A stretch of DNA of 64,000 bases. Origin: Archegozetes longisetosus. Taxonomy: Eukaryota > Arthropoda > Arachnida > Sarcoptiformes > Trhypochthoniidae. The stretch covers positions 10,818,220-10,882,219 of the forward strand of contig JAEMBT020000001.1 in NCBI GenBank assembly GCA_018873245.2, given 5' to 3'. Of this stretch, positions 34,014 to 45,853 are shown one piece after another. How positions within the stretch are numbered: the stretch's first letter is position 1; each line of letters opens with the position of its first letter. Position numbers and translations under genes: made by a program. The notes below the pieces were generated by a model. The model did no database searches and had not been told where the DNA came from. It saw only the letters and a program-made list of their open reading frames with translations.

Positions 34014-35102
34014 TCATGCATTATGTTCCTCGATTGTTTTCTGCTCCTCCTTGCCTCTGCTTTCACTATCGATGCCGTTATGCAGCTTATTTGGTTTACT
34101 TTTCATTTTTTTCCATAAGAAGTATTTCTCTTCATCATTTATATAGTGAGAAGTAATGAGATTTTTATAAATATTAATACTTTCATTCAGGGGAAGAACT
34201 TTCCCGTCATTAAAGCCATTAGCATAAAACCTTTCAATTTTTAAAGCATCAGCAATAAATCCAGTAATGTCTACATCTTCCATTTGAACTAAATATATAG
34301 ATTTGCTCGCATTAACCATCAGCTCGAAAATATTTCTTTCTTTTCCTCGAATAACGAGATACGAATGTCCTTGAATGTAATCAGGATAATAAGTCTGGTT
34401 ATACCTACTCATAGGCATGAACCACTTATAATGTGGGTTTCGAATAGGTTTAGTTCGTCTAAAAATAACTCCGTATATTCCTTCCCTTTCATAGTAGTAA
34501 GTGAGCAAATCGAAGGCTTTATCTTGATTTAACCAAATGTCATCCGCTCCTCTAAAGACACCTTGCGCTCCTTTGCAGTAAAAATTAGTCCACTTTAACA
34601 TAGAGATTGCTTTTGCTGTTAAATTATAATAATCATCAAGAAAGGAATCGTCTTGAATTATATCACAATTCATATCAAACTCTTTCTTTATATCTTCTTG
34701 AAGCGAAAGCGACTTAACTTTTCCCAAAAGGAATCCGATGGAAATCGAGTCAATTTTAATCGATCCCCATGTTTTTCTGATGGCTTCTCTTGAGATAAAA
34801 TTTTGTGGTGCAGAAAATACTAAAATCAGGAGTTTAGTCTTATCTCCTCTACAGAGATCACTGTTAAGAACATATGTATCGTCAATTCGTTTAGATCTTG
34901 TCCCGACCAGTGGTAAACATTTTCTTGACATGTCAACAGCGTTTGTGAGAAGAGGAATAAAATCAGTTTTCGTCTGATGAAAGTAAAACGGAGAGTAAAG
35001 TGGTAACCAATATACTAATAACAGGATAATAATTAAAGATAAAATAAGTTTCTTTAACGAAACTCTTGGCATATTTTTGCTCATAATTCTGTTAAACGAC
35101 AT
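34014..35102 (-). CDS. GT31 beta-1,3-galactosyltransferase-like, copy C (complete)
   Basis: This complete 362-residue copy is a type II membrane protein: short cytosolic end, hydrophobic anchor at about 18-36, then a lumenal catalytic domain. GT31 landmarks run in the family order: REAIRKTWG (105-113), DDYYNLTAKAISMLKW (156-171), GADDIWLN (185-192), YPDYIQGHSYLV (239-250) and MEDVDITG (274-281). A lysine- and glutamate-rich tail follows from about 330. In the family these enzymes use UDP-galactose or UDP-GlcNAc in the Golgi to make beta-1,3 links. The usual DDD metal site reads A-D-D here and in the other three copies, so the first Asp is lost and donor or metal use may differ. It is intronless. 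Its 5' flank is shared with copies A and D. The start is the first of three in-frame methionines; copies A and D have lost the first two. Confidence 0.85.
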   Translation of the reverse strand: MSFNRIMSKNMPRVSLKKLILSLIIILLLVYWLPLYSPFYFHQTKTDFIPLLTNAVDMSRKCLPLVGTRSKRIDDTYVLNSDLCRGDKTKLLILVFSAPQNFISREAIRKTWGSIKIDSISIGFLLGKVKSLSLQEDIKKEFDMNCDIIQDDSFLDDYYNLTAKAISMLKWTNFYCKGAQGVFRGADDIWLNQDKAFDLLTYYYEREGIYGVIFRRTKPIRNPHYKWFMPMSRYNQTYYPDYIQGHSYLVIRGKERNIFELMVNASKSIYLVQMEDVDITGFIADALKIERFYANGFNDGKVLPLNESINIYKNLITSHYINDEEKYFLWKKMKSKPNKLHNGIDSESRGKEEQKTIEEHNA

Positions 35103-35770
35103 TTTATTTGACTGGAAATCAGTTGCAGATTTCAGGCTGGATTCTGTTCACTTAATACTAAATCAAACGTACACGATTCTTGTACTACTTTTGCGAAATG
35201 CTAAAAATATATCCAATTTATATTTTTATTGATGATATGCTTATTTTATCTGATATTTTACATTAACATAATCGTAAGCATTAAAAGCGTAGATTTATGA
35301 TAAAACACTGAAAAGAAAGTCATGTGATCGAATTTTTCAAGGCTGTACTCGATTGAAACAGTTCTAAAGTTTTTTTTATAACGGTGGGTAGATATGGGTA
35401 AGGCTATAACACGTTTACATAAATTGCAATCTAAAAACTGTTTATAAAGAGTCCCCTAGCATTCTTTAATTTTATCAAAGTGTTAATTTTAAAACGTAAT
35501 TTGATTTTAGTAATAACCTAAGTATCGGTTTTATTAAAATGCAAAGTCACAGGAACAGTACTCAGAGTTACGAACGATAAGACTAGTACTAACCACATTT
35601 TAAAAAATACTTCAGAATGCTAATTTATATCGAATGCAATGAGAACAAAAGGCAGATGAGAACAAAAGATCAGTGAGATTCTCAGCGATAGGTATAGTGT
35701 CGTTCTTTAGAGGCAATGTGTAAGATAATAAATAACTTACATTTAACTTTTATTATTTTACTCTATTTCA
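35103..35770 (-). promoter_or_regulatory. 5' flank of GT31 copy C, conserved with copy D
   Basis: Aligns over about 650 bases with 60421-60989 in inverted orientation. The TCATGTGA motif is at 35320-35327. The similarity ends near 35770, which marks the limit of the duplication that made copies C and D. Confidence 0.6.
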
Positions 35771-35822
35771 CATAATTCACATGTCGAGGAAAGCATAATT
35801 AATCTAACACGCATTAAATAAC

Positions 35823-35824
<2 letters not shown>

Positions 35825-35869
<45 letters not shown>
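35825..35869. repeat. (GA)n microsatellite
   Basis: About 22 uninterrupted GA units, just beyond the limit of the GT31 duplication. Confidence 0.95.
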
Positions 35870-35871
<2 letters not shown>

Positions 35872-36926
35872 GTTATTGCTATTATTCATTTACAAGACTT
35901 TCTTAACCTTTCGTCACAACTGTGGTGTAACATGTTCCTAAGTTTAACTTTAAAAATCTAGCCTAAATCATCAAATTTTGTGATTTCTTGAGAATTTAGG
36001 TATTCTTCAGTCATATATATGACTTTGAATGACAAAAGAATTTATTAATTTAGATTTACAACTTTATTTTTATAGAATTTCTTAAGCATTTTTTTTGAGG
36101 ACAGAAGTTTCTCCTAACATCGCAGTGCTTCGTGAATTGAAACATCGAAAACAAGGGCTAACTTAGATTCACAAAGCATCAGGACTAACCTAGAACAGAT
36201 ATAAAGAGTGTAGAACGTGGAATAACATTTCGTCACACAGTTAATTTTACGTTTTCGGAGTTGTGACAAAGGGTTAAATATCGAAATCATTTCTGAAGCG
36301 TTATTCTTCACATTTATTGTTTAATCTCCTTTTTTCCAATACTCAATCGAAATTGCTTACAAACAGATTACTATATGCGCGAAAGTTTGATTTCAAATCT
36401 AAAATCAAATAATTCGCAATAATTTAATTTTCTTATTCTGAAGTACTAGAACGTACGATCGATTTTTAAAAGATCTAAAATGAAAAAACTATTAAATCCT
36501 AAATACATAATTTACATGATTGCTGGCAGGGGTTAGAGTATTAAAATGTGCACCTTCGTTGAATTCCCATGAAATGTCTTATGAACGCCATTGTTGAAAT
36601 TATATCGAGGCGTTATGAAGAAATATTGCTTAAAACATAAAATTTATATTCTGTATAATAATGAAATAAATTTTTATAAAGTTAAATATTGTCAGCCCTA
36701 ATTACAAAAATTAACGCCAAGTATAGTTTTGCCATTTTGGTTATAGTATTCTAAAACTTATATGCATTATCTAATTCAATTTGATAATCAATGTCTGAAA
36801 CTTTGACTTTATCCTAAAAATATTACAACCTATTCTTATTTTCTGGCACTCTGTATCCGGTGTTGACCTAAAAAGTAAAAAAAAAAAGAATTTTCAAGAC
36901 TCAAATTGAATGTTTACAATGAATCA
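35870..36926. other. Intergenic DNA, no gene seen
   Basis: AT-rich sequence. The open frame at 36114-36311 (minus) has no recognisable domain and no conserved counterpart. Confidence 0.4.
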
Positions 36927-36928
36927 TA

Positions 36929-37905
36929 CAGTCGTTTTCAAAACTCTGGGAACTAGTTTTTGGACATTTATACTTCTAAATGTCAAGCAATTTTGATGAA
37001 AATTTTTATAAATAAACTAGAATTTACGGAAAACTTTCTGACAAAGTTTGGTAGCTCAATCATTAAGCACCTACCTACTGGATGAAGAAATCTTTAAAAA
37101 AAATTTAGAGATTGAATTAGAATTCTGATGAATAAAATCGAAACTACTTAAAAAAATAATTAAATACGTGTTTTTTGTTTGGCTCAAATATCTCTATTTC
37201 CAGAATTATAGCTCATTAAAGTTGAAAATTTCAAATTTTCACTTGAGCCTAACTTTTGAACTAGAAGCCTAACCGACATGAATATGGTATCGAATTGTAG
37301 GTTTTTAAAAGCTCTTTAAAAATCAATTCATTTCTTTAAAGATTTTTACCAAAGGAATTTCAAATATTAATTAATCTTACTATCATTAAAAATGCATTTA
37401 GTCATTATAATGTAATTAATTCAGTTTATTAATTGATTCATTGGAATTTTCATTCATTATTGATTTTCTATTTGAACAAAACTTTCTCTACTTAACCAAT
37501 TTATTTGATGTAAAACGTATTGCTTGCTTTATAAACCTACAATTTGATATCATATTCATGTCTGTTGGGCTTCTAGTTCAAAAGTTAGGCTCAAGTGAAA
37601 ATTTGAAATTTTCAACTTTGATGAGCTATAATTCTGGAAATAGAGATATTTGAGCCAAACAAAAAACACGTATTTAATTATTTTTTAAGTAGTTTCGATT
37701 ATATTAATCAGAATTCGAATTCAATCTGAATTTTTCTATAGATTTCTTCATCCAGTAGGTAGGTGCTTAATGATTGAGCTACCAAACTTTGTCAGAAAGT
37801 TTTCCGCAAATTCTAGTTTATTCATAAAAAGTTTCATCAAAATTGCTTGACATTTAGAAGTATAGAATGTCCAAAAACTAGCTCCCGGAGTTTTGAAAAC
37901 GACTG
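36929..37905. mobile_element. 977-bp foldback element, TA target
   Basis: Arms of about 410 bp (36929-37340 and 37500-37905) start with CAGTCGTTTTCAAAACTC and are flanked by TA (36927-36928, 37906-37907). Terminal CAGTCG and a TA target fit the Tc1/mariner superfamily. It is noncoding; the open frame 37441-37653 runs through the right arm. Confidence 0.88.
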
Positions 37906-37909
37906 TACG

Positions 37910-40100
37910 TTGAATTGTTGTGGATTTCTTGTGGTGCCAGTTTCAAATTATGGTCAGAATTTTCTCTAAAGCTTCGTCTTTGAATATCTCTAAGGTTTCT
38001 GATCAAAGTCTCCATAGTACCCCCTCGAGACTTGTGTTATTTTTTAGAGGGATGAATTGCAAACTAGAAATAAGCCGCAAATTCTGAAGTATCCTTAGAA
38101 TTCTTATACAGTACAAAGTCGCATGCCTTTTTAAGCAATTTTGGTTTTTAACCTTCTTTTGTATTTCTGATTTCTATCAGTCTGTCCTTTTGTTGTGGTG
38201 TCGTTCTCTCGAAAATCGTTGTTTCCTATGATGCCATGTTCTTTGAAAATCTCATTTGGATCGGTTGTTGTCAAATTAGGATTTTATCTTATACAGAATT
38301 TTCATAAGGCCATTAATGCTTGAGACCACTGAGATTCTAGGCTATTTCTCTAATCTAATAGTGAATGCAAAAATTTGATTAATTTTCACAATAAAAGTTT
38401 CAACAAAGACTGTAACTTATAGCCAGAACTTGGTTTACAGTCTGAAACATCAGTTATCTTTGGTAGAAATTAAAATTCGATAAATATTTTTGACTTAGAT
38501 TTTACATTAGCCAATCTATTTCGAGATTTTCTAGAGTTTCTTAAACTCTAGTGTGTAAGAATTTTGCAAGTATGTTTGTGAGAACTAAAATATTCACAGC
38601 ATTTCATAGCAAATGCCAACACAACGATAATCTCGAAAGCATTGTGTAAAGTATTAGATAAAATATAAAGTATTTTTAAAGATAAATGTTTGACAAATTA
38701 CTTTAAAAGAATGAAAAGCTGTTTTAAAATCATATAATTTATATCCGCATAACAGAATACCCAAACTTGAATTGTTATATCCGTGTAAGCGTGAAAGCTA
38801 CGTTATCCCATGTGGTGGTAACGAATGCTACAGTTTAAAATATATCTTTAAATCTTTAGCCAAAAATTATTAGATGAGAAAAAAATTCAGCAGACTTGGT
38901 TTCAACTACACAGATATAACTGAATTTAAAAAACACTTTCTATCATAACATTCAGTGAGATTGTTATCGAAGGCGCCAATAAATTAACACTAATTGATTC
39001 GAACGTATTCACTGAAAATAATTCGAAGAATAATCTTATAATTATTCCTAAAAAATATCTTATACTCATTAAGATTGCCTAAGTTTGAATAGTTCTTACG
39101 CTTTGCGCTAGAACTAATATTTTTATTTTAAAAATCGATTAATCGAATTTTTATAACGATAAAACATAAGACTCTGTAGTTCATTTTCTCACTAGTTAGT
39201 AACATTTGGGATCTTTCACAATGTCTGAAAATTGAACTCATTTTACGATTCAAACACTGACAAAAGTATTCATAATTATTTCTATAATAACTTTATTAAT
39301 ATATCAAACTTACATAATGAGATGTCTTTTAGTGTTGTGGTGAAGTAAACTAATTTTATTTTTAATATATAAAACAATACAAAGACTTGTGGTGTGTGTT
39401 TGTAAAACTCAAAAATAGACTGACCCTTAGTTTGAAATTTCTATCACTATATATTTAGGTAAAGGTTTTTTTGTTTATACATTAATAATAGGATTATAAG
39501 CAGTGGTCAAATTTTAGTAGTAGTAAGCAAGATTTAGAGTAGAAAATTTTCCATTTGTTTAAACTTAGGATAAAGCTTAAAAGTAAACTTTAGGACATAT
39601 CAATATATTATTCAAACATTAATTACTGATGTATTTTTCGTATAAAACATAGCTAAAATATTCTTAAAATTATAAATTCTGAGAAATTATCGATAACATT
39701 TAAATTGAACTTTTAATTCTCCGTAATTAAAAGTTTTCGAGTTATTCCTCTTAAATATTGATCATATGACCAAAAGATCTGATTTCTACTATAGTCTTCA
39801 ATATATTTTGAAAATCAGTTTCAAAATTTAATGTCTTTCTTGAGCCCCATTGATATTTGGCTCTAAAGAAGTATGGTTGGATAAGAACAATTTACTTAAA
39901 TCCAACAATCAACACTATTAATTTGTAGTATTTCTTGTCCCTCATCAACTACATTCGGGAAAATTTTCAAAAGTGACCAAAGTAGGAGTTATGAATTCTT
40001 TCAGAAAAATCTTACTGTAGGGTCTATGGGCGAAAAAATATTTGAAAATTTAATTTTAACCCCTTTACCCGTTTTCAAACTAATTAAAATTTTCAGAATA
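37910..40100. other. Intergenic DNA, no clear gene
   Basis: There is no intact frame. The minus strand between about 38290 and 37930 shows short codon-like pieces in different frames (for example an ETLIRNLRDIQRRSF piece), which may be a heavily decayed gene or element. The rest is AT-rich. Confidence 0.35.
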
Positions 40101-40107
40101 CATAGAT

Positions 40108-40602
40108 ACTAGTGTGGAGATATTTTTCGCAAAGTAGTGAAGTGGTGCAAGAACAGTTAGGGGGCGTTTCGATCGATAAAAAATTTGCCCATTATAGAAG
40201 ACTTTTCAAATCGATGGGACCATTCAATTGAATAGAGAACAGCATAATAAGTTCAATGTAACAATTTTAACTGCATACGATTAATTCTTCAGTTTAGAGT
40301 GATACAAAGGGATGTCGGATTTGAATGACTCTCCATCCTCAATAAATATACTGCAGGTCCTGGAATTCGAACCCAGTACCTGCAGCTTCATTTGCATTCA
40401 CTTTAACCACTATACCAACAGTTTTTTTATAAATTGAATTATCAAATATGTCTTTTAACTCTGATGTTTTAGGCATTTTGGGTCTAACATAAATTACTAC
40501 TTCAATTTCATTGATCCTATAATGAGTAAATTTTTTGCCCGAGCGAAATGCCCCCTAACTGTTCTTGCACCACTTCGATACTTTGTGAAAAATATCTCCA
40601 CA
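40108..40602. mobile_element. Foldback MITE carrying a SINE-like insert
   Basis: Arms of about 95 bp (40108-40205 and 40505-40602) start with TGTGGAGATATTTTT and contain GTGGTGCAAGAACAGTTAGG. The interior holds a tRNA-like sequence on the minus strand. The outer flanks also resemble one another (ATACTAG and ATACTAT), so the exact ends are uncertain. Confidence 0.75.
40285..40430 (-). repeat. tRNA-derived SINE-like sequence (Pol III A and B boxes)
   Basis: On the minus strand TGGTATAGTGGTTAAAG (about 40402-40418) fits an A box. GGGTTCGAATTCC (40362-40374) fits a B box some 30 bases on. There is no pairing acceptor stem, so it is not a working tRNA. The tail runs on into non-tRNA sequence to about 40285, as in a SINE. 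Confidence 0.6.
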
Positions 40603-40679
40603 ATAGTATACTCGACTAGGCTAGACTATTTATAAGTGTATTTGTGAGTTCTATACTTATAATCTTTACGACAAAAAAT

Positions 40680-40915
40680 CCGGAAACCCATGGCATATTT
40701 TGAGAATTCATTTTTTGACCTAAACCCGATTCAACACTTATGGGGAATAATGAAAGATATTGTTGATAAAGAAGAACCAAAAAAAATTTAGCTGTGGACC
40801 ACGAAAATATACCAAATATGGGACAATTTATAATTAGAGGTATAGGAGTCATTTAACAAAAGTATGAAAGAACGCATTTAAAACTGTATAGCTGCAGAGG
40901 GAGATGGAATTAAAT
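40680..40915 (+). pseudogene. Tc1/mariner transposase C-terminal fragment
   Basis: Plus-strand translation gives DLNPIQHLWGIMKDIVDKEE (40717 onward), the third-catalytic-residue region of Tc1-like transposases. After frame breaks it ends with SMKERI and AAEGDGIK, the usual last helix. Stops interrupt it. It is the same family as 17632-17745. Confidence 0.75.
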
Positions 40916-41277
40916 TGTTATTTCTTTTTAGTTGTAATAATTAGAATTAGATGCGTTCTTGTTATAAATTTTAGATAAAGATATTATAATTTTCGTTGAA
41001 AACTTGACGCTTACTTTTTCCGAATTTTTTTCTCGCGAGGTATATTACATTTAATAATTAATATAATTGATAAAAAATATAACTTTGTACCCCTTTAGTA
41101 TAATATTGAGAAAAAGACTGACATCTCTATATGATACTCGGTCACTCTATAATAAATTATTAGTTCATTACAACTATACATTACGACAACCATAAAGGTA
41201 AAACTTTTTGATAGAGGCAAATTCCATGCATTGACCAACGTTTCATATAATTACAATCAAAGTTAAAAATTTAGTTT

Positions 41278-42519
41278 TTACCCGAATTGAATCAAGCCAT
41301 AGATAAGAAAATAATTAATAGAAACAAAAGCAATATAGCGATAAAACTGAAAGTTATTGAATGGGAAAATTTTATAACAATAAAACCCTATTACAGGCCC
41401 CGAGAGCTTTTCAACAAATGAAATTATCTTTAGTTTTCTCTCTAATGATATCTGGTTTCTAACCATAAAAGAATATAAATATTTACGAGAACCATGAGAT
41501 GCAGATGAGAAAGAAGAGGCTGTATAATTGAAAACATATAATACAAATGACAACTGAAGGAAAGTTGAGAAGAAAGCGATACTTAAATAAATGCTCGTAT
41601 TTTTAGAAAATGACAAGTAGATCAATAAATTCATTCCAGGAGTTGTTGTGAAATAAACTAAAGCCAAAATATAGTTGAAAAATTTATTCAAACTCACTGT
41701 CATTTTTGTATAGATATTGTGTTCATTGATAGCTTCAAACATTTGCGATGAATTTCCGGTTTCTAAGCTTTGTTGTATTTTATCATTTGTTTGTCTGAAT
41801 AGATATTTGAGATAAAGCGCTGATATATAGAGAAGGACATAATCAGCCCACGCAATAACTATGATATATGTTAGCCAAATGAACATCAAAATGTTCCATA
41901 TTATCAGTGTAACCAATGAATAGTTCATTTTGGAATCCAAATATGCGAATACAGAAGAAGCCCAAAAAGCTGTAATCAGTGTTATAGATGTGAGCCATAT
42001 TATGGGCTCTAATAAATACTTGGCTATAAACTTTGATTTCAGACAGAACTTATAATAATATTTTTTATTAAGTTTTTGAATCTGATCCGTCTGAATGGCG
42101 TGTAAGAAAGAGATTACATACAATCCTTTATTTTTCTCGAAAACAAGATAAACTGTTACCATAACCGCTATGCAGAAACTAAAACATATGTACGTAAGTG
42201 ATATAATATTTGGTTCTCCAAGAATATAGTTCGAATCTCCTATAAGAATCCAAATCCATGGCTTATTAATAATTGCTGAAAGTGTGTACCTGAGTATCAC
42301 AATCCAGTTTAGTATATTCATAGCCCATGAGATCAGTACTCTTCTTGCAGGCCTGTTTCCATTGACATAATCCTCAAAAGTAGGAGATGCTATCATATAA
42401 TACTTAGTCATAATGTTTTGCAGGATATTTATACCAAGATTTTTGTTTTTTTGATTCAAAACGAAATTATTGAATTTGACTTTAGCATCTATTTTCACAC
42501 TAAAAACCTTATTTTTCAT
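41278..42519 (-). CDS. Gustatory receptor-like seven-helix chemoreceptor
   Basis: An intronless 413-residue membrane protein. Hydrophobic segments lie at about 64-84, 104-127, 169-193, 201-222 (with a following helix to 238), 281-303, 309-331 and 393-411. A long polar loop sits before the fifth or sixth helix (240-275). The C-terminal part has the LSGPVIGFYCYKIFPFNN (372-389) and FYRYIAFVSINYFLIYGL (392-409) pattern that recalls arachnid gustatory receptors, though the insect TYxVVLLQF end is not exact. In insects such proteins form ligand-gated ion channels in sensory neurons; for mites the role is assumed. The frame is clean, so it looks functional. A diverged 7-helix protein of another family is the alternative. 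Confidence 0.7.
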   Translation of the reverse strand: MKNKVFSVKIDAKVKFNNFVLNQKNKNLGINILQNIMTKYYMIASPTFEDYVNGNRPARRVLISWAMNILNWIVILRYTLSAIINKPWIWILIGDSNYILGEPNIISLTYICFSFCIAVMVTVYLVFEKNKGLYVISFLHAIQTDQIQKLNKKYYYKFCLKSKFIAKYLLEPIIWLTSITLITAFWASSVFAYLDSKMNYSLVTLIIWNILMFIWLTYIIVIAWADYVLLYISALYLKYLFRQTNDKIQQSLETGNSSQMFEAINEHNIYTKMTVSLNKFFNYILALVYFTTTPGMNLLIYLSFSKNTSIYLSIAFFSTFLQLSFVLYVFNYTASSFSSASHGSRKYLYSFMVRNQISLERKLKIISFVEKLSGPVIGFYCYKIFPFNNFQFYRYIAFVSINYFLIYGLIQFG

Positions 42520-44499
42520 GATTGAATTTGTTGTTCTATCGAAATAAAAATTTCGACTTCACAGGTTTTCAAGATATGACTGTTTTAATATGACGCTTAA
42601 TATTTAACAAGTTTTAATGTGTAATTGTTATAAATTAATGCTATAAAGCTGAAAATTAAACATGAAATGCTGTATCGTGCTGTATTGTGGAGTGACTGTT
42701 TGCAAGATACTCGAATGGTATTGTTTTGCAATAAGATCAAATGATGTAATTCCCATGACCTAATTATAAATCAATAAAAAGTTGCTATTTTAATATATTA
42801 ATAATTTTAATAAAATACAATGTTATGTAATATTAAAGTCTACTTCATAATACTTCAATAGTTTGTTATTAATTTTATTATTTTCTTTCAAAATTTAATG
42901 CTTTGTTAAATTGAAACCTCTGTTTATTAAAGAAACAAACTTTAAATGAGTTTAAAAAACTCTTATTTAATACGTGTCGTGCTTTATGTTTACTCTTAAA
43001 TAGTATTAGAAAAGCCTTTTTTCATATGCAATACTGATCAAGAGATGACTGGTTATTGCATACCATCACTCAATTATTAATTCTTCATATCGATGGAAAA
43101 AATAGCTGATATTTATCCAAAACATACTATCAGATCTATAGTGAAATCAAAAATTCAAGTTAGATTGAAAACCAAGCTTCAGTTGTAGAAACAAATGCAA
43201 GATATTTGATATTTTCAGCAAAGGCATTCATTTCGATGACATTACTCGACGTGTTTCAAAATACACTATGCATCATTCAAATCTGCAAACAGTTTCTTAA
43301 GTTTTATTAATTAATCAGGAATCGTACAAAGCTAATGCATTCGGTAATTATATTTATTTATAAAAGACATATGAAGTAATGTGTTTTGATGGTTATTGTA
43401 TGACTTAATAGAGTTTATTATAAATCAAAAGTTTTAAGTACTTTTAAAAATTGCGGATATGAGTGACGTATACTGTATAACTAAACCTTTTGAAGTCAAG
43501 TTATTTGCTTTTGTTGAGGGCAAAGTATACGATGAATCAGAGAATTTTCACGTGAATCAAGTCATTCAAGGCAAAAATTCAATCAAATGAATTACTTCCA
43601 GACACTGGTTTTTCAGCCCTCAAAAGTATTTTACATATTTCCGTCATAGTGTAGGTGTGTGCCATATTGTGTAATGACCGACATACGTAAGTTTGCTCAT
43701 CGGTAACTTACCGTTACGACTAAAACTAGTGTTGAACTTTTTACGGATAGAGGCTCAGGCAAGATATGTTTATCAGTGGCTTATTGGTGTAGTCTTCGAA
43801 AGGTAGTCACCGTAAGTAAAAATTAAAGTAAATTAAATCTTGATTTTCTAAAAATTAATAATAGCTGTTTACCAAAGAAGTGATTTTGCAATTCTGGAAA
43901 CGTTGCAAAATTAGCAATATTGCAAAAGTGTACAATGCAAATAAATGATTTGCAATCACCTTATATTTTGCAATTTGAAATCGTTTGGATGTGACCCCTG
44001 GAAGTTTCAGACTAAAATTTTAACATGTGATAGATTTGACTTCAATTCTCATCAATGTGTCGCTTTTTCCATGAACTTTAAGGATATAAATAGTTATCTA
44101 CTATATAGTTGAAAACTACTCAAAATATATGGATAATAGTTAATTGTTTTTTGGCTTTTTTCTGACTTAAATTTTAAGAATAGCAAAAGCCCTAATGTTA
44201 TTTAAAAATACGCGTAAGCTTTTTTTCAAAATAAGCACCTTTAATATTCATTACTAAAAATTATTATTTGTAACAAAAAATGAATTAGAAACTTTTCTCA
44301 TATAATTTTTATAAGTTTGACATAACAATGCAGATAAAAACTAATCTGGAAATTGATAATTAACTAAGAATAACAAAACCCGGATTAAAGATTGGAAAAA
44401 ATTTTCATAATACTACAAAGATCTAAGAATCAAAACACTTTTATATCGTTGATTGAGCTTAAACATAACTTATTATAAATAGTAACTCTTATACTAAAC
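42520..44499. other. Intergenic DNA between receptor and xylanase
   Basis: AT-rich and without a recognisable gene. A cluster of TTGCAA/TTGCAAA motifs occurs at 43875-43985. A TATAAATAG at 44474-44482 lies only 18 bases before the xylanase ATG, too close for a standard TATA promoter unless the leader is extremely short. Confidence 0.4.
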
Positions 44500-45678
44500 A
44501 TGTCTTTATATATTTTGAGCATAATTTTAATTTCAACTTTTTTAAAGTAAGCTTAAAATATCTTTGAAAATAATTGAATTTTTGAACATTTTAATTAATT
44601 AAGGTTATTGGTTCAAAACTTGATTCTATACTTGCGTGTAAAAAATAATTTTAAATGAGGGAAATGAGCTAACACAACATTAGTTTAAAATTATCTCAAT
44701 TTTTAATAATTTTCTAAATTTGAATTTTGAAGGGCAAACGCGGATCATCTGAGATCAGCAACGAATAAGATCTATGTTGGGGCTGCTCTAACTCCAAGTG
44801 CTTTCTCAGAGAGCAGTTACAAAACTATTGCGGGGCAAGAATTTAATTGTTTGACACCAGAAAATGAAATGAAATTTGATGCAGTCGAAAGAACTAGAGG
44901 AGTAGTTAGTTACGGAGAAGCCGACAAATTGGTTGAATTTGCTCATCAAAACCAAATGAAAACTCGCGGACATACTCTCATTTGGCACAGTCAGGTTCCC
45001 AATTGGGTCCAAAGCTTAAGCAAAGCTGATGTTGAAAGTACTTTCAAGAAACATATCACTGATGAGGTCACTCACTATAAAGGAAAGATCTATGCCTGGG
45101 ATGTGGTTAACGAAGTCTTTGAAGAAAATGGAAATCTTAGGGACTCTGTTTGGCACAGGAATCTGGGTAATAATTTCATCGCCGAAGCCTTCAAAATCGC
45201 ACACGCAGCTGATCCCGACGCTAAACTATATATCAATGATTACAATGTTGAATCAAAGAATTCTAAAAGTGATGCTCTATATAAACTTGTTTCTCAACTC
45301 AAATCTCAAGGAGTTCCTATACATGGTGTCGGATTTCAGGCCCACTTCATTTCTGGCGCTATCCCTAGGGATTTGACTTCAAATCTAGAAAGATTTGCAG
45401 CTCTAGGTCTGGATGTGGCCATAACTGAATTGGATATTAGGATTCAATCGCCTACAACTCCGGAGAAACTTGCACAACAGGCTAAAGAATATGCATCTGT
45501 TTTCCAGAGTTGTTTATCTATTTCTAGATGTGTTGGCATCACGATCTGGGGTGTTACTGACAAGCATTCATGGGTTCCTTCAGTTTTTCATGGATATGGA
45601 GACGCACTTCTTTGGGATAATAACTATCATCCTAAACCTGCAGTTGCTGCCGTTGAAGCTGTTCTCAAAGGACATTAG
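44500..45678 (+). CDS. GH10 endo-beta-1,4-xylanase, secreted, one intron
   Basis: Exon 1 (44500-44546) encodes MSLYILSIILISTFLK, a signal peptide, and ends at a GTAAGC donor. Exon 2 (44733-45678) follows the acceptor TTTTGAAG. The 186-bp intron splits a lysine codon and keeps the frame; an in-frame TGA right before exon 2 shows exon 2 cannot be read from upstream. The 330-residue product is one GH10 barrel with no extra domain: KIYVGAAL (28-35), TPENEMKF (57-64), HTLIWHSQVPNWV (96-108), WDVVNE with acid/base Glu143, and ITELDI with nucleophile Glu248, then WGVTDKHSWVP (288-298). GH10 enzymes cut xylan chains; this one would act outside the cell, probably in the gut or saliva. The sequence resembles actinobacterial GH10 enzymes from memory, so a bacterial origin with later gain of an intron is inferred. 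AATAAA follows at 45719. Confidence 0.9.
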
Positions 45679-45718
45679 ATTGACTGTAGACTAAAAATGA
45701 CTTTTGAATTAATTTTAA

Positions 45719-45724
45719 AATAAA
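45719..45724 (+). terminator. Poly(A) signal of the xylanase gene
   Basis: AATAAA 41 bases after the stop codon. Confidence 0.55.
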
Positions 45725-45853
45725 ATCAATGACATTTTGAATATTTCGCATTAATGGAAACTCTGGTTTACTCGAGGTATATTTTTCTAGATCGACAGTT
45801 GATTAAGTTGTTCTACGGTTTTGAAGGCTAAATAGGAAACATTATATTTTATT

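Noticed and set aside
40340..40425. Functional tRNA gene
   Set aside because: A and B boxes are present, but there is no pairing acceptor stem and the sequence continues as a SINE-like tail.
44474..44482. TATA box for the xylanase
   Set aside because: It lies only 18 bases before the ATG, which would put the transcription start at or after the start codon.
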